From Astropecten irregularis (Eukaryota > Echinodermata > Asteroidea > Paxillosida > Astropectinidae), in contig OZ020244.1 in the NCBI GenBank assembly GCA_963971285.1, forward strand, positions 27,032,001 to 27,096,000: a stretch of DNA of 64,000 nt, in the 5' to 3' direction. A program made the position numbers and the translations under genes. This document shows positions 49,887-61,250 of the stretch, in pieces. The notes below the pieces were generated by a model. That model did no database searches and was not told the DNA's origin. It worked only from the letters and a program-made list of their open reading frames with translations. Numbering within the stretch: position 1 is the stretch's first letter; every line of letters begins with the position of its first letter.

Positions 49887-52800
49887 TTACTCCCTAGGTT
49901 CGGCTTGGAGTCGGAATTGAGGTGGGAACACGTTGAGCCATTCTGTCTCCAACTTTGGTTTAGGGTCACCGTCTGGGAGCTTGAACTTGTACTTCTGGAT
50001 CAGGGTGACATAGAAGAGGAAGAACTCCTTCTGAGTCTGGTGCTCACCGATGCAACTTCTGCGACCTGCCGGGGAAATGAATACGATTAAAACTGAGATA
50101 ATGATATACACCGTTTTAGCAGTTTGGCATTCACATACATTTTACAGACAAAGAAGAAAGATAGTACCCACCAATCGAGTATGGCATGAAGTAATCTGGA
50201 CGTGCGATACGACCCTCATTGATGAACCTCTCTGGTCTGAAGTTTTCGGGATCACCCCACAAATCAGGATCAAAGTGGGCACCATAGATGTTCGCGATGA
50301 CCGTTGTACCTTTAGGAATCTTGTACCCGAATATCTCGGCATCCTTTGCAGTGCAATGCTGTGCCAAAAGCCAGAAGACGGTATTCATGCGAAGGGATTC
50401 CAGAATGACGCCCTCCGTGTACGGCATCTTCTCTTTGTCCTGTAACTTCGGTGGCCGGTCTCCGATAACTTCTTGAATCTCGTCGAAGACTTTCTGCTGC
50501 ACCTCTGGATGTAGCACCGTTGCCAACATCATGAAGAGGAATATACCGACAGCCGTGTCTCCTTGATCGGGAAGTAGTGAGAAGATCATCCACAACAACT
50601 TCTCCTCGTTGAAATCCCTCAAGTCGCCGTTAGGGTCGTTTCTAGCCATTTCGATCAAGCATGCGTCTACCATATCACGGGGTTGGTCGGGATCCAGGGT
50701 GGCCCTGTGCTCCTCTATATGATTTTGGGCAAATGCAAAAAGTTCCGCTGTTTTCTTTTTCGCGACCCGGGTACGGGAGCTGAGCTTGAACTTGTCAAAA
50801 AGTGGCAAGAGGGGTTCCACAGCGAAAAGTTCGAGGATCGCCAAACTCCACTTTGCCAGGACATCTACAAATTTGACGTATTCCTTGTCACCTTCCTCAT
50901 AGGTGGTAGAGAACATCATAGAAAAAGTCACATTCATAAAGCAGAGGACAAGCTGTTCAAAGATGTCGAACGGCTTGCCATTCTTCTTCTTGATGATATC
51001 AGCGAGGGTAGTAGCCTCTTGGATAATAGCTGCCTCAGCGCCTGAAGCCCCGTATCCAAACTGACGGATTGTTCGCATCATGTACTTCTTCTCTCTTTTC
51101 CACGATTCGGTGTTTGACTCCAAGAAAACGCCTGAAATAAAACGCCATGACAAAACGTTAAACCTTAAAGGTAAAGTATATGATCGGTAAACACAAATTT
51201 AAAAAAGTTCTGGTAAAAAGTCTTGCTATTTATCGCGTTCATTCATACTACAAACAATATTCTAGTATATATTTTCTTTTGATTTTTCCGATAAAGGAGA
51301 TCTGGGGCCGATTTCACTAACGCTTTGCGATCATCGTAAAGCCAAAATCCATCGCTAAACAGAAAATCGATCGCTATTTTGCATAGCAATTTTCCGTTTA
51401 GCGATGAATTTGGGCTTTACGATGATCGCAAAGCGTTAGTGAAATCGACCCCTGGAACGGGTTTTATCTTCTCATTGAAAAAAGTAAAACAATTCTCGTG
51501 GATTAAACCAAATTCAGACAAAACAACGCCTCTGAATGATTTGTAACAATTTTTAGTCTGATCGATTGTTCAAACCGATGCCTGTATAAAATTAATGATT
51601 AGCTCTATAGCACGACATGGACTCACATGGGCGTATATCTCCATGGTTTAACAAGTTACATGTATCTTTCCCATAATAAATTTAAATCTTCCGAGATCTG
51701 AACACAAGGAATATGTAATATCCCCGCCGCTTATGTCTGGGTGGGCGTGTGTGTGGTATCCTCTATTCTTAATTTGCTAAGTGATTTCGTCATAATACAA
51801 CCAACAAAAGTATTCCCTCGTTATTAATGTGTAAATGACCAACATGACATTGAACAACATGACATTTACCAATAGGTCTGGAATGTTGAGTGACATACAC
51901 AAAAGGCCATGACTCTGGGCGGTCTGAGAAGACAACATGCTGCTTCACGAATGCTTCCTTCATGGCGTTAGCGCTGTTTAGAATGAGTAGTTTCCTGCAA
52001 AGGTGGGAGAACAGCTATTTATTTCACTATTTCAGAATTATGAGCACATGATTCGTTTGAAGTCAACGCAAGGCCAATATGGCTATAAAACAATGCCTCA
52101 AAGTTCCTTACACAGTGAATTTTGCCGTTATGTAAGAGCATAAGTATACCGTCGGCTCTATGGGCGTATGGGGTATATGTAGATTAAGGGATTTAATCAC
52201 ATAAACCAGGATTCCCTGGATGGCGCACATATTGGCCTGTTCACCTGACAAACTTTTTGGTGGAGAAGAACGTTTATTGGAGTGATCTTCCGCTTGCATT
52301 AGCAAGGGGGTGATATGCCTCTTTTTCCTCTAGCACCCCACTTTTGTAATGGGAGTTGGGAGACATAATTTAATCGTGTATATATGTATATATGTTTTTT
52401 AAACTTTAGAAATCAATTAAAATAAGACGTTTTCATTTCGGCGTACATAATTCGGCCAATCAATATACGAATCAAATAATATAATTATGTTGACGGTGTA
52501 ATTTTGCCATCTCTCCTAACAATATTTACCCGGCACTCAAAGAGAAGCCACCCCCGGCTCCATTTAGTATGGTGTATTTGCACGGCTTATACACCCAACC
52601 ATATGAGAGAAGGCCTTTATGGGTTGTGTAAAGCCCAGTGCATAATTAAAACGGCGTGGATGTACTTTACTGCGATGTGTAGGCCTACCCTCTATTATAA
52701 TTAAGTTCAAGTCAGCCTTTAGAAAGTGAAATCTTAGAATATGAAATATCTTAACAAGAAGTGTATCATTCATATTCCCCGTCAGCCTGTAAATAATGTC

Positions 52801-53087
52801 ACTTACTTTCCGAAGAACCCAGTCAGAGTGAACACATCAGGGTGGTACTGCCTTCCGATTCTTGTTACGTTCGCGTATGTCTGTCCAGGCGAGCCTAGTC
52901 TGTACATCGGGAAATTACCGATCAGAGGCCATCCCCTCGGCCCAGGAGGAAAGCTGTATTTCAGCCGGTACGCGATCCATCGGTACACTACCACCGTCAC
53001 TAGGAAAACCACGCATAACAGCAGAATACCGGACAAATTTAAGTTCATGCTAGCCAAAAGTGAGACAAATTTATCGGTGAGCGCCAT
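49887..53087 (-). CDS. Cytochrome P450 gene E, complete
   Basis: Exon 1 52807-53087 (ATG at 53087), exon 2 51870-51994, exon 3 50172-51131 (960 nt), exon 4 49887-50065 (TAA 49887-49889); phases 2, 1, 1; 514 residues. Landmarks: hinge FPPGPRGWPLIGN, C-helix WKREKKYMMRTIRQFGYG, I-helix DQGDTAVG with Thr retained, K-helix ESLR, PERF, haem loop YSIGRRSCIGE with Cys460. It differs from siblings by an in-frame loss of one codon after PERFINE (Gln absent) just before the haem loop. Exon 4's acceptor is GGCAG|GT rather than the usual CAG|GA, but the Gly codon is preserved. It is the only C-F subgroup member here with the I-helix Thr. Intron 2 contains a palindromic MITE. Confidence 0.92.
51304..51452. 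mobile_element. Palindromic MITE, GGGGCCGATTTCACTAACGC ends
   Basis: The two halves (ends GGGGCCGATTTCACTAACGC and GCGTTAGTGAAATCGACCCC) are almost complete reverse complements across 149 bp. It is a less-diverged relative of 25831-25978. It lies in intron 2 of P450 E and is absent from intron 2 of D and F, so insertion followed gene duplication. Confidence 0.75.
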
Positions 53088-53351
53088 GTTCACTGTCTGA
53101 CTGAGCAAATAAACATTGAGCAAGCCTGCATGCAACGTCTATACTACGTTATAATGTGATGTTGAATGAATGGTGGAAGAAATTGACCTTTAATATTGAG
53201 CGCTGGCACTTATAGCTCCCCATCGGGCTTGTTGGGGATTTATCCAAAAAGCAAACCTGGCCGGATTTTATGATACAGGCGGGCGGCAGGGATATGGGTT
53301 GGGTGGACTGAACAAGACGGATGCATATACAAAAATTGCAATTATTAACAC

Positions 53352-53704
53352 TTAAAGGTAATATTATACTTTGTTTTTGTCAAAGAAATACCATTGGCAA
53401 ATATATCAAGGAAGATACAGTAACAGTCATGTGTGAACATTTCAGTCCCATACGGTGCCCAATTTTTGAGAAAACAGTTGAAAACAGCCGCAATATTTCT
53501 TTAGTTTTTTCTCTTTTATTTTTGATCTTTCAAAAGATCTAAAAGATTTTCGGTCGTTGTTTTACAAATTTCTTGATAAATACAGCATTTCAGGCGGACA
53601 AATTTTAACGGTAAGTTTCTACCACCGCCATACCATGTAAGTTATACGTTAATCTGTGAACATTTCTGTTTTGGTTTCTTACCAAAGTATGATACTACCT
53701 TTAA
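53352..53704. mobile_element. TTAA-type MITE, complete
   Basis: Bounded by TTAA on both sides, ends AGGTAATATTATACTTTG and ACCAAAGTATGATACTACCT, central palindrome-like GATCTTTCAAAAGATC, 353 bp. Oriented opposite to the copy at 44953-45308. Confidence 0.7.
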
Positions 53705-54575
53705 TATGAAAATTCATGATTTGCGTGGGGATATAGTGATGTGCAAATTAGGCTTGCCTTCACCCTTACCGAGCTGGGGTCAGCGGGGTGAATCGAATTA
53801 ATATTCATTATTAATATTCATGATTAATTGCGGTATATTCCGCCGCGATATTGGATTCGATTCACCCACTGACCACAGCTATATAGCTCGGTACGTGGCC
53901 TCGTGGTATGGCATCTGCACTAGTAAGGTTGTGGGTTCGAATTCTAGCAAGCGCATGATTTGTTTTCATCACGGTGCACTAAACAAGCACTGAGTATGCT
54001 ATATGCTCACCAACGTCGGTGAAGGGCTAGCCTAATTGAATATAAACGATTATACAGTTAAAATATAGCTGAATTAAGTAAACTACACCAAGTTTGTAAA
54101 CTATGAGCACAAAATTCAGTGTAGGTTTTGAAAATATTGGTTTTTGAGTATACATGTAGATGAATGATCATTATAGACGGGAATTTCAATTGAGAATAAG
54201 CAACAACTTTCATCGAACATTAAGTTGGGTAAACATCTCGATCTCCGGTCGCATATAATAGTTGCAGACCCAGATTTCTTTAAGCTTTGAATTTCACAAA
54301 GGTTGAGTAAACATAGCCACAAAGTGGCTTAATCCCAGACCCAGGGAGGGGTATTATATTTTATCACAAATGATAACGTGCTTATAATAATACAGGTTTA
54401 AAGGTTGCCTATTTATTGTGTTGCTGAATGAAATCACATTATAGTCATATATAGATTGACCTGGTGAGTTATAAGTGTTACAACTATGTACTATTAAACA
54501 TAATTCTGTATTGTGAGCATTGCATTACTGAGTGTTTATAAGGAGCCACGATGCTCCCTTTTTTGGTTGCGGTGG

Positions 54576-55045
54576 TGGTGGTGGTGGTGCATGATGGTGG
54601 TGGTGGTGGTGCATGATGGTGGTGGTGGTGATGCATGAAGGTGGTGGTGGTTGTGGTGGATGTGGTGATGCATGAAGGTGGTGGTGGTGGTGGTTGTGGT
54701 GGTGGTGGTGCATGATGGTGGTGGTGGTGCTGGTGGTGCTGGTGGATGTGGTGGTGGCGGTGGTGGATGTGGTGGTGGTGGTGGTGGTGCATGGTGCATG
54801 GTGGTGGTGCATGGTGCATGGTGGTGGTGCATGGTGCATGGTACGTGGTGGTGGATGTGGTGGTGCATGATGGTGGTGGTGGCGGTGCATGATGATGGTG
54901 ATGGTGGTGCTGGTGGATGATGTGGTGCATGATGGTGGATGATGTGGTGGTGGTGGTGGTGGTGGATGTGGTAGTGCATGATGGTGGTGGTGGTGGTGGT
55001 GGTGTGGTGGAGGTGTTGGTGGTGCATGATTGTGGAGGTGGTGCT
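54576..55045. repeat. GGT/ACC-rich microsatellite, about 0.47 kb
   Basis: Imperfect GGT triplet tracts alternate with TGCATGA, TGGATG and TGCATGGTGCATGG interruptions. The His- and Pro-rich or Val- and Gly-rich reading frames through it are artefacts of the triplet period, in all frames on both strands. It follows no splice or start context. Confidence 0.9.
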
Positions 55046-56165
55046 AGAGGTGGTTTTTAACAAAAGAGGGCGCCATTCAAAAACCTGTGTTCGAATTACA
55101 GTCTCAAAAATTCGAAATCATAATCACTAATGTAAAAAGGTTGCTGAATGCTCAAACAAGACATTACATATACCAGAACAAAAAACTATCAACTCAGCCA
55201 TGAAGTTGGGACCCTAAGCATATACTTTTATTAGACAAAAACAAATAAATCCACCTGTAATCATTAACTTCAAAATCAAAATCCGCTCCGGGTAGAGCGC
55301 GAGATCTATTTATGGCACTCCGCACCCTGCGAGAGCTGTGGCCTTTAGCAACCAAGTGTTTATTTAGTTCCTGTGCAGGTTTGGAGAAATCTGACTCATG
55401 AGCCCTAGTTACCCTTGTAAAATTACTCAGGGCTAACACAATGGTGGGAAAAATAACTGAACCATTTCAAACTTAAAGCAAAAAATGCTAATCAATGAAT
55501 CTTTAAAATACATGTACTACAGTAATTAAAAAAAATAGACTAACAATTAATGATACACTTAAAAAGCAAATGGCCCAATATACTACCTTCCAATAATGGT
55601 CTAATTAATGCATTGTCCAAACGTCAAACTTATTAAAATCATAGACCTAAATCAAAACAAGACATTAGACCAGAAAATAATTATCAATTTCAGAAATGAA
55701 GTTGGGAGCCCAGGCGCGGTTCTAGAGCCAATATTTGTAGGGACTAGAAGAGCCACAGTTCTTTCTTTTCTTTTCTTTTTTTTGGGGGGGAGGCTTGATC
55801 CTTCGTCTAACCCTTCTTCTCGCTTGTGTTCATATGTCTTATTTAAGTTATTGAGCCTCCCCGTAGAACCGCGCCTGTGGGAGACTAAGTATATATATTA
55901 AACAAAAGCAAATCAATTCACCAATTAACTTAACCTCCATGAAGAGAAAAATATACATAAAAATATATATAACTATTCCATACATATTCCATATACTATT
56001 CCGTAGTATAAGCATTAAGTAGTAAGTAAAAAGTGAAACAGGACCATGAAGCAAAAACTCACCAAGCTGCCACTAATCATGGATGAAGCTTCCTTCCTCC
56101 ATGCACTAATATAATGGAAATTATAATGAATAGAGCTGTATTGACAATAACACAAAGCAAATTTA

Positions 56166-56600
56166 GTTCAAGGAAGCATGTCACCCAACATTTGCTCAGA
56201 TGTTGACGAAAGAATGGAAACGTATTTATTTCGCCGACATGTTGCCGACATTACCAATCAGGAAAAGGCTCTAGGTCCCTTGACCTTTGGGACATAATGG
56301 CAGCTAAACACAACTAGTAAAATCTCTTCAAGTTATGGGTAGCATGTACCCCTCTGAGGTTTTCACATCCAAAGAGGACAAAACTGCAATTCAAAATATT
56401 GCAACTAGATTGGAAAATCTAAATGCTCATTTCCGCTCATTGTTTCATCGACATCTCTTCAACATCTCGGTAACATTTTGGCCAAATGTTGCCAGTGTAC
56501 ACAGGGCCAAAAGTCATGTCTAGGTGTGTTGCCCGGCTTACTGGGCAACATGTTACCAAAAATAATGTGACGTAATGTTGACAGTAGTTACAGTACACTC
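56166..56600. repeat. Dispersed repeat, partner of 36363-36830
   Basis: Ends carry CATGTCACCCAACATTTGC and GGGCAACATGTTACC, which are partly complementary. The body matches 36363-36830 in patches such as TTTATTTCGCCGAC, GTACCCCTC and GCTCATTGTTTC. It is non-coding in both copies and is probably a non-autonomous transposon. Confidence 0.5.
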
Positions 56601-56656
56601 GAAAACACTAAGCAAAAACCTCTTTTTCCAAGGGAAGGGACTTAGCTTACCAACAG

Positions 56657-59206
56657 TTACTCTCTGGGCTCCGCTTGGAGTCGGAATTTGGGAGGGAACT
56701 GAACGAGCCATTCTGTCGCCAACTTGGGTTTAGGGCCCCCGTCTGGGAGCTTGAACTTGTACTTCTGGATCAGGGTGACGTAGAAGAGGAAGAACTCCTT
56801 TTGTGTATGTTGCTCACCAACGCAACTTCTGCGTCCTGTAGAAAATAATATGGTTATAACTGAGATAATTCTATTTATACACCGTCTTGATAAGCTGTCC
56901 ACCTTGATAAGCTTGATAAAAGTCCAATTGAATTTACAGATAAAAAAGAAAGACAGTAGGCCTACCCACCAATCGAGTATGGCATGAAGTAATCTGGACG
57001 AACGATGCGACCCTGCTCGTTGATGAACCTTTCTGGTCTGAAGTTTTCGGGATCATCCCACAAATCAGGATCAAAGTGGGCGGCATAGATGTTTGCGATG
57101 ATCGTTGTACCTTTAGGAATACTGTACCCGAATATCTTGACATCCTGCGCAGTGCAATGCTGTGCAAAAAGCCAGAAGACTGTGTTCATGCGAAGGGATT
57201 CCAGAACGACGCCCTCCGTGTACGGCATCTTCTCTTTGTCCTGTAATTTCGGTGGCCGGTCTCCGATGACCTCTTGGATCTCGTTGAAGACTTTCTGCTG
57301 CACCTCTGGATGAAGCACCGTTGCCAACATCATGAAGAGGAATATACCGATAGCGGCGTCTCCTTGATCAGGAAGGAGCATGAAGATCATCCACAACATC
57401 TTCTCCTCGTTGAAATCCCTCAAGTCGCTGTTAGGGTCGTTTTTAGCCATGTCGATCAAGCATGCGTCTACTATATCACGGGGGTGGTCGGGATCCAGGG
57501 TGGCTCTGTGTTCCTCTATGTGCTTTTGGACAAATGCCAAAATTTCCGCTGTTTTCGTTTTCGCGACCCCCTGCTGCGAGCTGAGCTTGAACTTGTCCAA
57601 AAAGGGCAAGAACGGCTCCACAGATAATAGTTCAATGAAAGCCATACCCCACTTCTCCATGACACCTTTAAATTTGACGTATTCCTTATCACCTTCCTCA
57701 TAGGTGGTAGACAAGATCATAGAAAAAGTCACATTCATAAAGCAGAGGAAAAGATGTTCAAAGATTTCGAACGGCTTGCCGTCCTTCTTCTTGATGATAT
57801 CAACGAGGTGATTGACTTCTTGGGTGATAGCTGCCTCTGCACCTGAAGTCCCGTATCCAAACTGACGGAGGGTTCGCATCATGTACTTCTTCTCTCTTTT
57901 CCACGATTCAGTGTTTGACTCCAAGAAAACGCCTGAAATAAAACGACATGACAAACGTTGACCTTAAAGGTAAAGTACATCAATAGTACTGAATAAAACA
58001 ACATTATTAATTACTTCCGATCTAAAAGCATGATATTTATCAAGTTATTTCATACTTCAAACGATGCTTTTGACAGGGGAGAATGTCCTTTGGAATCTTT
58101 CGACATAGAAGATCTGGAACGATTTCATCTTCACTAAGAAAAACAATTCTCGTGGATTAAAACCAGTTCAGACAACTGAATAACGGCACTGAATGATTTA
58201 TAACAATGTTCAAGCTGACATTTACCAACAGGTCTGGATTGTAGAGTGACATACAAAAAAACCCAGGAGTCTGGGCGGTCGGACATGACGGCATGCTGCT
58301 TCAAGAATGCTTCCTTTATGGAGTTAGCGCTGTTTAGAATAAGTTGTTTCCTGAAATGGGGGAGAACAACTGTTTATAATATTTCACTCTTTCAGAATTC
58401 TGAGCACATTTCATGATTCGATTATTTAGTAAGCCCATGAATGTAATAAATAAAACATTAAATCACAATTTTTCATCAATAAAATTTAATTTCAGAGTGT
58501 ACATCAATATACGTATATAAAATACATGTAATATAATTATAATGTTGTGCAATTTCATTATTGGAAACAAATTCTTTCTGTCTTTCCTATTTAGCCAGCA
58601 CTTGCCGAGAAAACATCAACTATAGAAATGAGAATGGGCATGTATAATGTGTGTACGTCCGGTAAATAACCTGCAAAACGGCGTAAACGCATCGCAATAT
58701 GGTGCATGCCGCACACCGTGAGCGCCAAATGCGTACGCCAAAGTTCCCGAATGAACTTTGACGTACGCACTTGGCGCTCGGTGTGCGGCAGGCTTGAATC
58801 TCCGCATCATTAAACATAAATGCAAGCCAGTTTTGACAAAGTCCACTCTTGGGATATGAATTAACTTGTCTCATGAGATGCGTTACGTTCATATTCCCCA
58901 TCGGCTTGTAAATGATTCCACTTACTTTCCGAAGAACCCAGTCAGAGTGAACACATCAGGGTGGTACTGCCTTCCGATTCTTGTAACGTTAGCGTATGTC
59001 TGTCCAGGCGAGCCTAGTCTATACAGCGGGAAATTACCGATCAGAGGCCAGCCCCTCGGCCCAGGAGGAAAGCTGTATTTGAGCCGGTACGCGACCCATT
59101 GGTACACTACTACCGTCACCAGGAATGAAACGCACAATAGGAGAATACGGGACAAATTTAAGTCCATACTCGCCAAAAGTGAGAGAACTTTATCGGTGAG
59201 CGCCAT
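56657..59206 (-). CDS. Cytochrome P450 gene F, complete
   Basis: Exon 1 58926-59206 (ATG at 59206), exon 2 58226-58350, exon 3 56970-57932, exon 4 56657-56835 (TAA 56657-56659); phases 2, 1, 1; 515 residues. Landmarks: membrane anchor, hinge FPPGPRGWPLIGN, C-helix WKREKKYMMRTLRQFGYG, I-helix DQGDAAIG (Ala for Thr), K-helix ESLR, PERF, haem loop YSIGRRSCVGE with Cys461. The most compact gene of the cluster (2.55 kb), with short introns and no large insertions. Its intron 2 and early exon 3 are the closest match to the pseudogene at 36940-38917. It is an ER-anchored P450 of unknown substrate. Being the 5'-most member, its upstream region is the cluster's edge. Confidence 0.92.
58707..58790. repeat. 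GC-rich inverted repeat (hairpin) in intron 1 of P450 F
   Basis: Arms of about 37-40 bp (TGCCGCACACCGTGAGCG... and ...CTCGGTGTGCGGCA) pair with few mismatches around a short AAAGTTCCCGAATGAACTTT core. It contrasts with the AT-rich intron. Confidence 0.7.
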
Positions 59207-59521
59207 GATGAAGTTCCCAGGCCGACTAGTTATACATACAGTATGCCCTAGCTGCAACGTTAACTTATTGTGTTGTTTGACTGAAATACTGAACTTCGTG
59301 TATTACATTTATATTTGAGCACTGGTGCTTAACCGGCAAAGGCCATTTGGAGGTAAATCATTTATTAAGTTATATGATGGTTTAGGCCTACTGGAAATGC
59401 TCAATATTATCATCATGTAGGTCAGAAGGTAGACAACATGAAGACTACCTATAGCTGGCTATGGGCGCGCGGCCGGGATTAGGGGCTTGGCTGACCGAAC
59501 AAGACGACTGCATGAACGAAC

Positions 59522-60078
59522 TAAAGGGTGCAAAAAAAGTAACTTTCGTTGATTTTGACGCCCGACCCCTCTAAATCTAATCGGTTTGGGGTGATATGAG
59601 TAGTCTGAGTTTTTAGAGCACATCTTAAGCTGCATTTTGAGGCCAAGGACTGAACACTGTTAAGTGTTAAATGCACACAGCATTGTTTGTCAAAAGATAT
59701 AAAACCTAAAGTTGCGCTTTTAGGTATACAGGTTGAACTTACCATGCGCTACATTGCATAGGGCGATATTGTTTGGGACTACAATGGGTTAATATTAACG
59801 CACAGCTACTGTACATGTACAATATACCTAAAAGTGCAACTTTTGGTGTTGTCCCTTTTGACAAACAATGCTGTGTGCATTGAACAGTGTCGAGTCCTTG
59901 GCATCAAGTAGGGCCAGCGGCATAGCTAGGATTTTTTCAGCAGGGGGGCACTGGGGGGGCCTTGGAATTCTGTGGGGGGGCACCGGGAATTTTGTCAAAA
60001 CTGGAGATTTGCAAAATATGAGAAATGCGGGGGGGGGGGGGGGGCGGATCCAACGGGCGTGGGGCAACCTTTTCTTCA

Positions 60079-60109
<31 letters not shown>

Positions 60110-61250
60110 CAGACCAAAAAACAGAAAAAATAAAATAAAAGGGAAACAGAAAGACTCCAAATGAGCTGAAAAAGAGGGGGAAGACAACATCAGCTAGCTT
60201 TGATCGCCCCGAAACGCATCCGTCGCTATTGAATTGGCGTATTTTATTTCCACGCTCCTTGGAAAATCACGGATAAGCGCGAGAGCCTTGCGGCCGGGGT
60301 CCAGGGCCCGCTTAAGGGCCCTGGAAGCTCAGGGGTTTTAGATATTCTTTGGTGCAATCTGAGCCTTATTTTGGAAGCAATTGTTCCGATAAATGTATCC
60401 ATTTATTTATATTATTACTTCATTATTTCTTTTTAATCCAACACTCTTGAGCGAGAGAAATTCAATCTGGGGACCAGACTAACTATAGCCAAACCAGACA
60501 AAATGGCAGATGGGCTGTTTTGAAGTTCGCAACCGTAAGCGCGTAAGAAAATTGCATTTTTACACCGAAATGTTGCACAGATTTCTTCACTGTAGGGTTT
60601 TAAGGGCTCAGGAACATTTGCTGATAGTAAAAAATATCATTTTGGAACAGTAAAAGATGTTAAGTTGTTTTTATTTCCTTTATAGAAATCTTGCCCTACA
60701 GATAACGCTTATTTTTTTTTCTATACCAACGATTTTTTGTGGGGGGGCACCTGGGGGGGCACGCCGAATTTGTGGGGGGGCACGTGCCCCCCCCCAGGCC
60801 CCCCCGTAGCTACGCCGCTGAGTAGGGCATCAAACTGCAGCTTAAGATGTGCTCTATTTTGTTTTTTCAGTAATATTTAATGAGGGTAGACTCAAGTCAG
60901 TGCACAGCACTGCTTTCCACGGAGGTCCTCAGTACAAATACCAATTAAAAATAGTAAAAATAACAAACATACCCAAAATATCAAAACACCAATTATTACA
61001 AACACTAAACTATACGAAGTTTGATTAAGCAAGAAATACTTAAACTAAAGAAATAATGATATTATTATATTACATTAAGCACATGTACAATAACCATGAC
61101 CAAATTACAGACTATTTGAATTAAGAATGTGCTCCTTAACATGCTTTTTGAAAAGAAAAAAACAACACTCATACTACTCATATGCACCCCAAACCGATTA
61201 GAGGGGTCGGGCGTCAAAATCAACGGAAGTTACTTTATGTGCACCCTTTA
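59522..61250. mobile_element. Non-autonomous TIR transposon with about 70-bp ends, host of a nested element
   Basis: Ends TAAAGGGTGC and GCACCCTTTA extend as imperfect inverted repeats through CGCCCGACCCCTCT to GGTTTGGGGTG, about 70 bp. A TA at both limits suggests a TA target. An internal inverted repeat (about 59630-59700 and 59857-59905, AAACAATGCTGTGTGCAT) lies beside the nested insertion. No transposase is seen; without the insertion it is about 0.8 kb. Confidence 0.65.
59915..60820. mobile_element. hAT-type element nested in the 59522-61250 transposon
   Basis: Starts CAGCGGCATAGCTAGG and ends GTAGCTACGCCGCTG (inverted repeats). It is flanked by perfect 8-bp copies of AGTAGGGC (59907-59914 and 60821-60828). 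Long G, C and A homopolymers lie near the ends, including A28 at 60082-60109. It has no transposase. The core CCAGGGCCCGCTTAAGGGCC matches that of the fragment at 10319-10460. Confidence 0.85.

Larger units (their letters stand above)
53088..56656. other. Spacer between P450 E 5' end and P450 F 3' end
   Basis: Holds the E promoter, a TTAA-type MITE (53352-53704), a tRNA-like stretch with a GGGTTCGAATTC B box (about 53888-53950), the GGT microsatellite, the right-end fragment of the GGCGCC MITE near 55062, the repeated flank (about 55190-56100) and the dispersed repeat 56166-56600. No gene is supported. Confidence 0.5.

Noticed and set aside
54484-55063. Long His/Pro-rich and Val/Gly-rich open frames
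   Set aside because: They are read-through of the GGT/ACC triplet microsatellite in several frames and on both strands, with no start context or homology.
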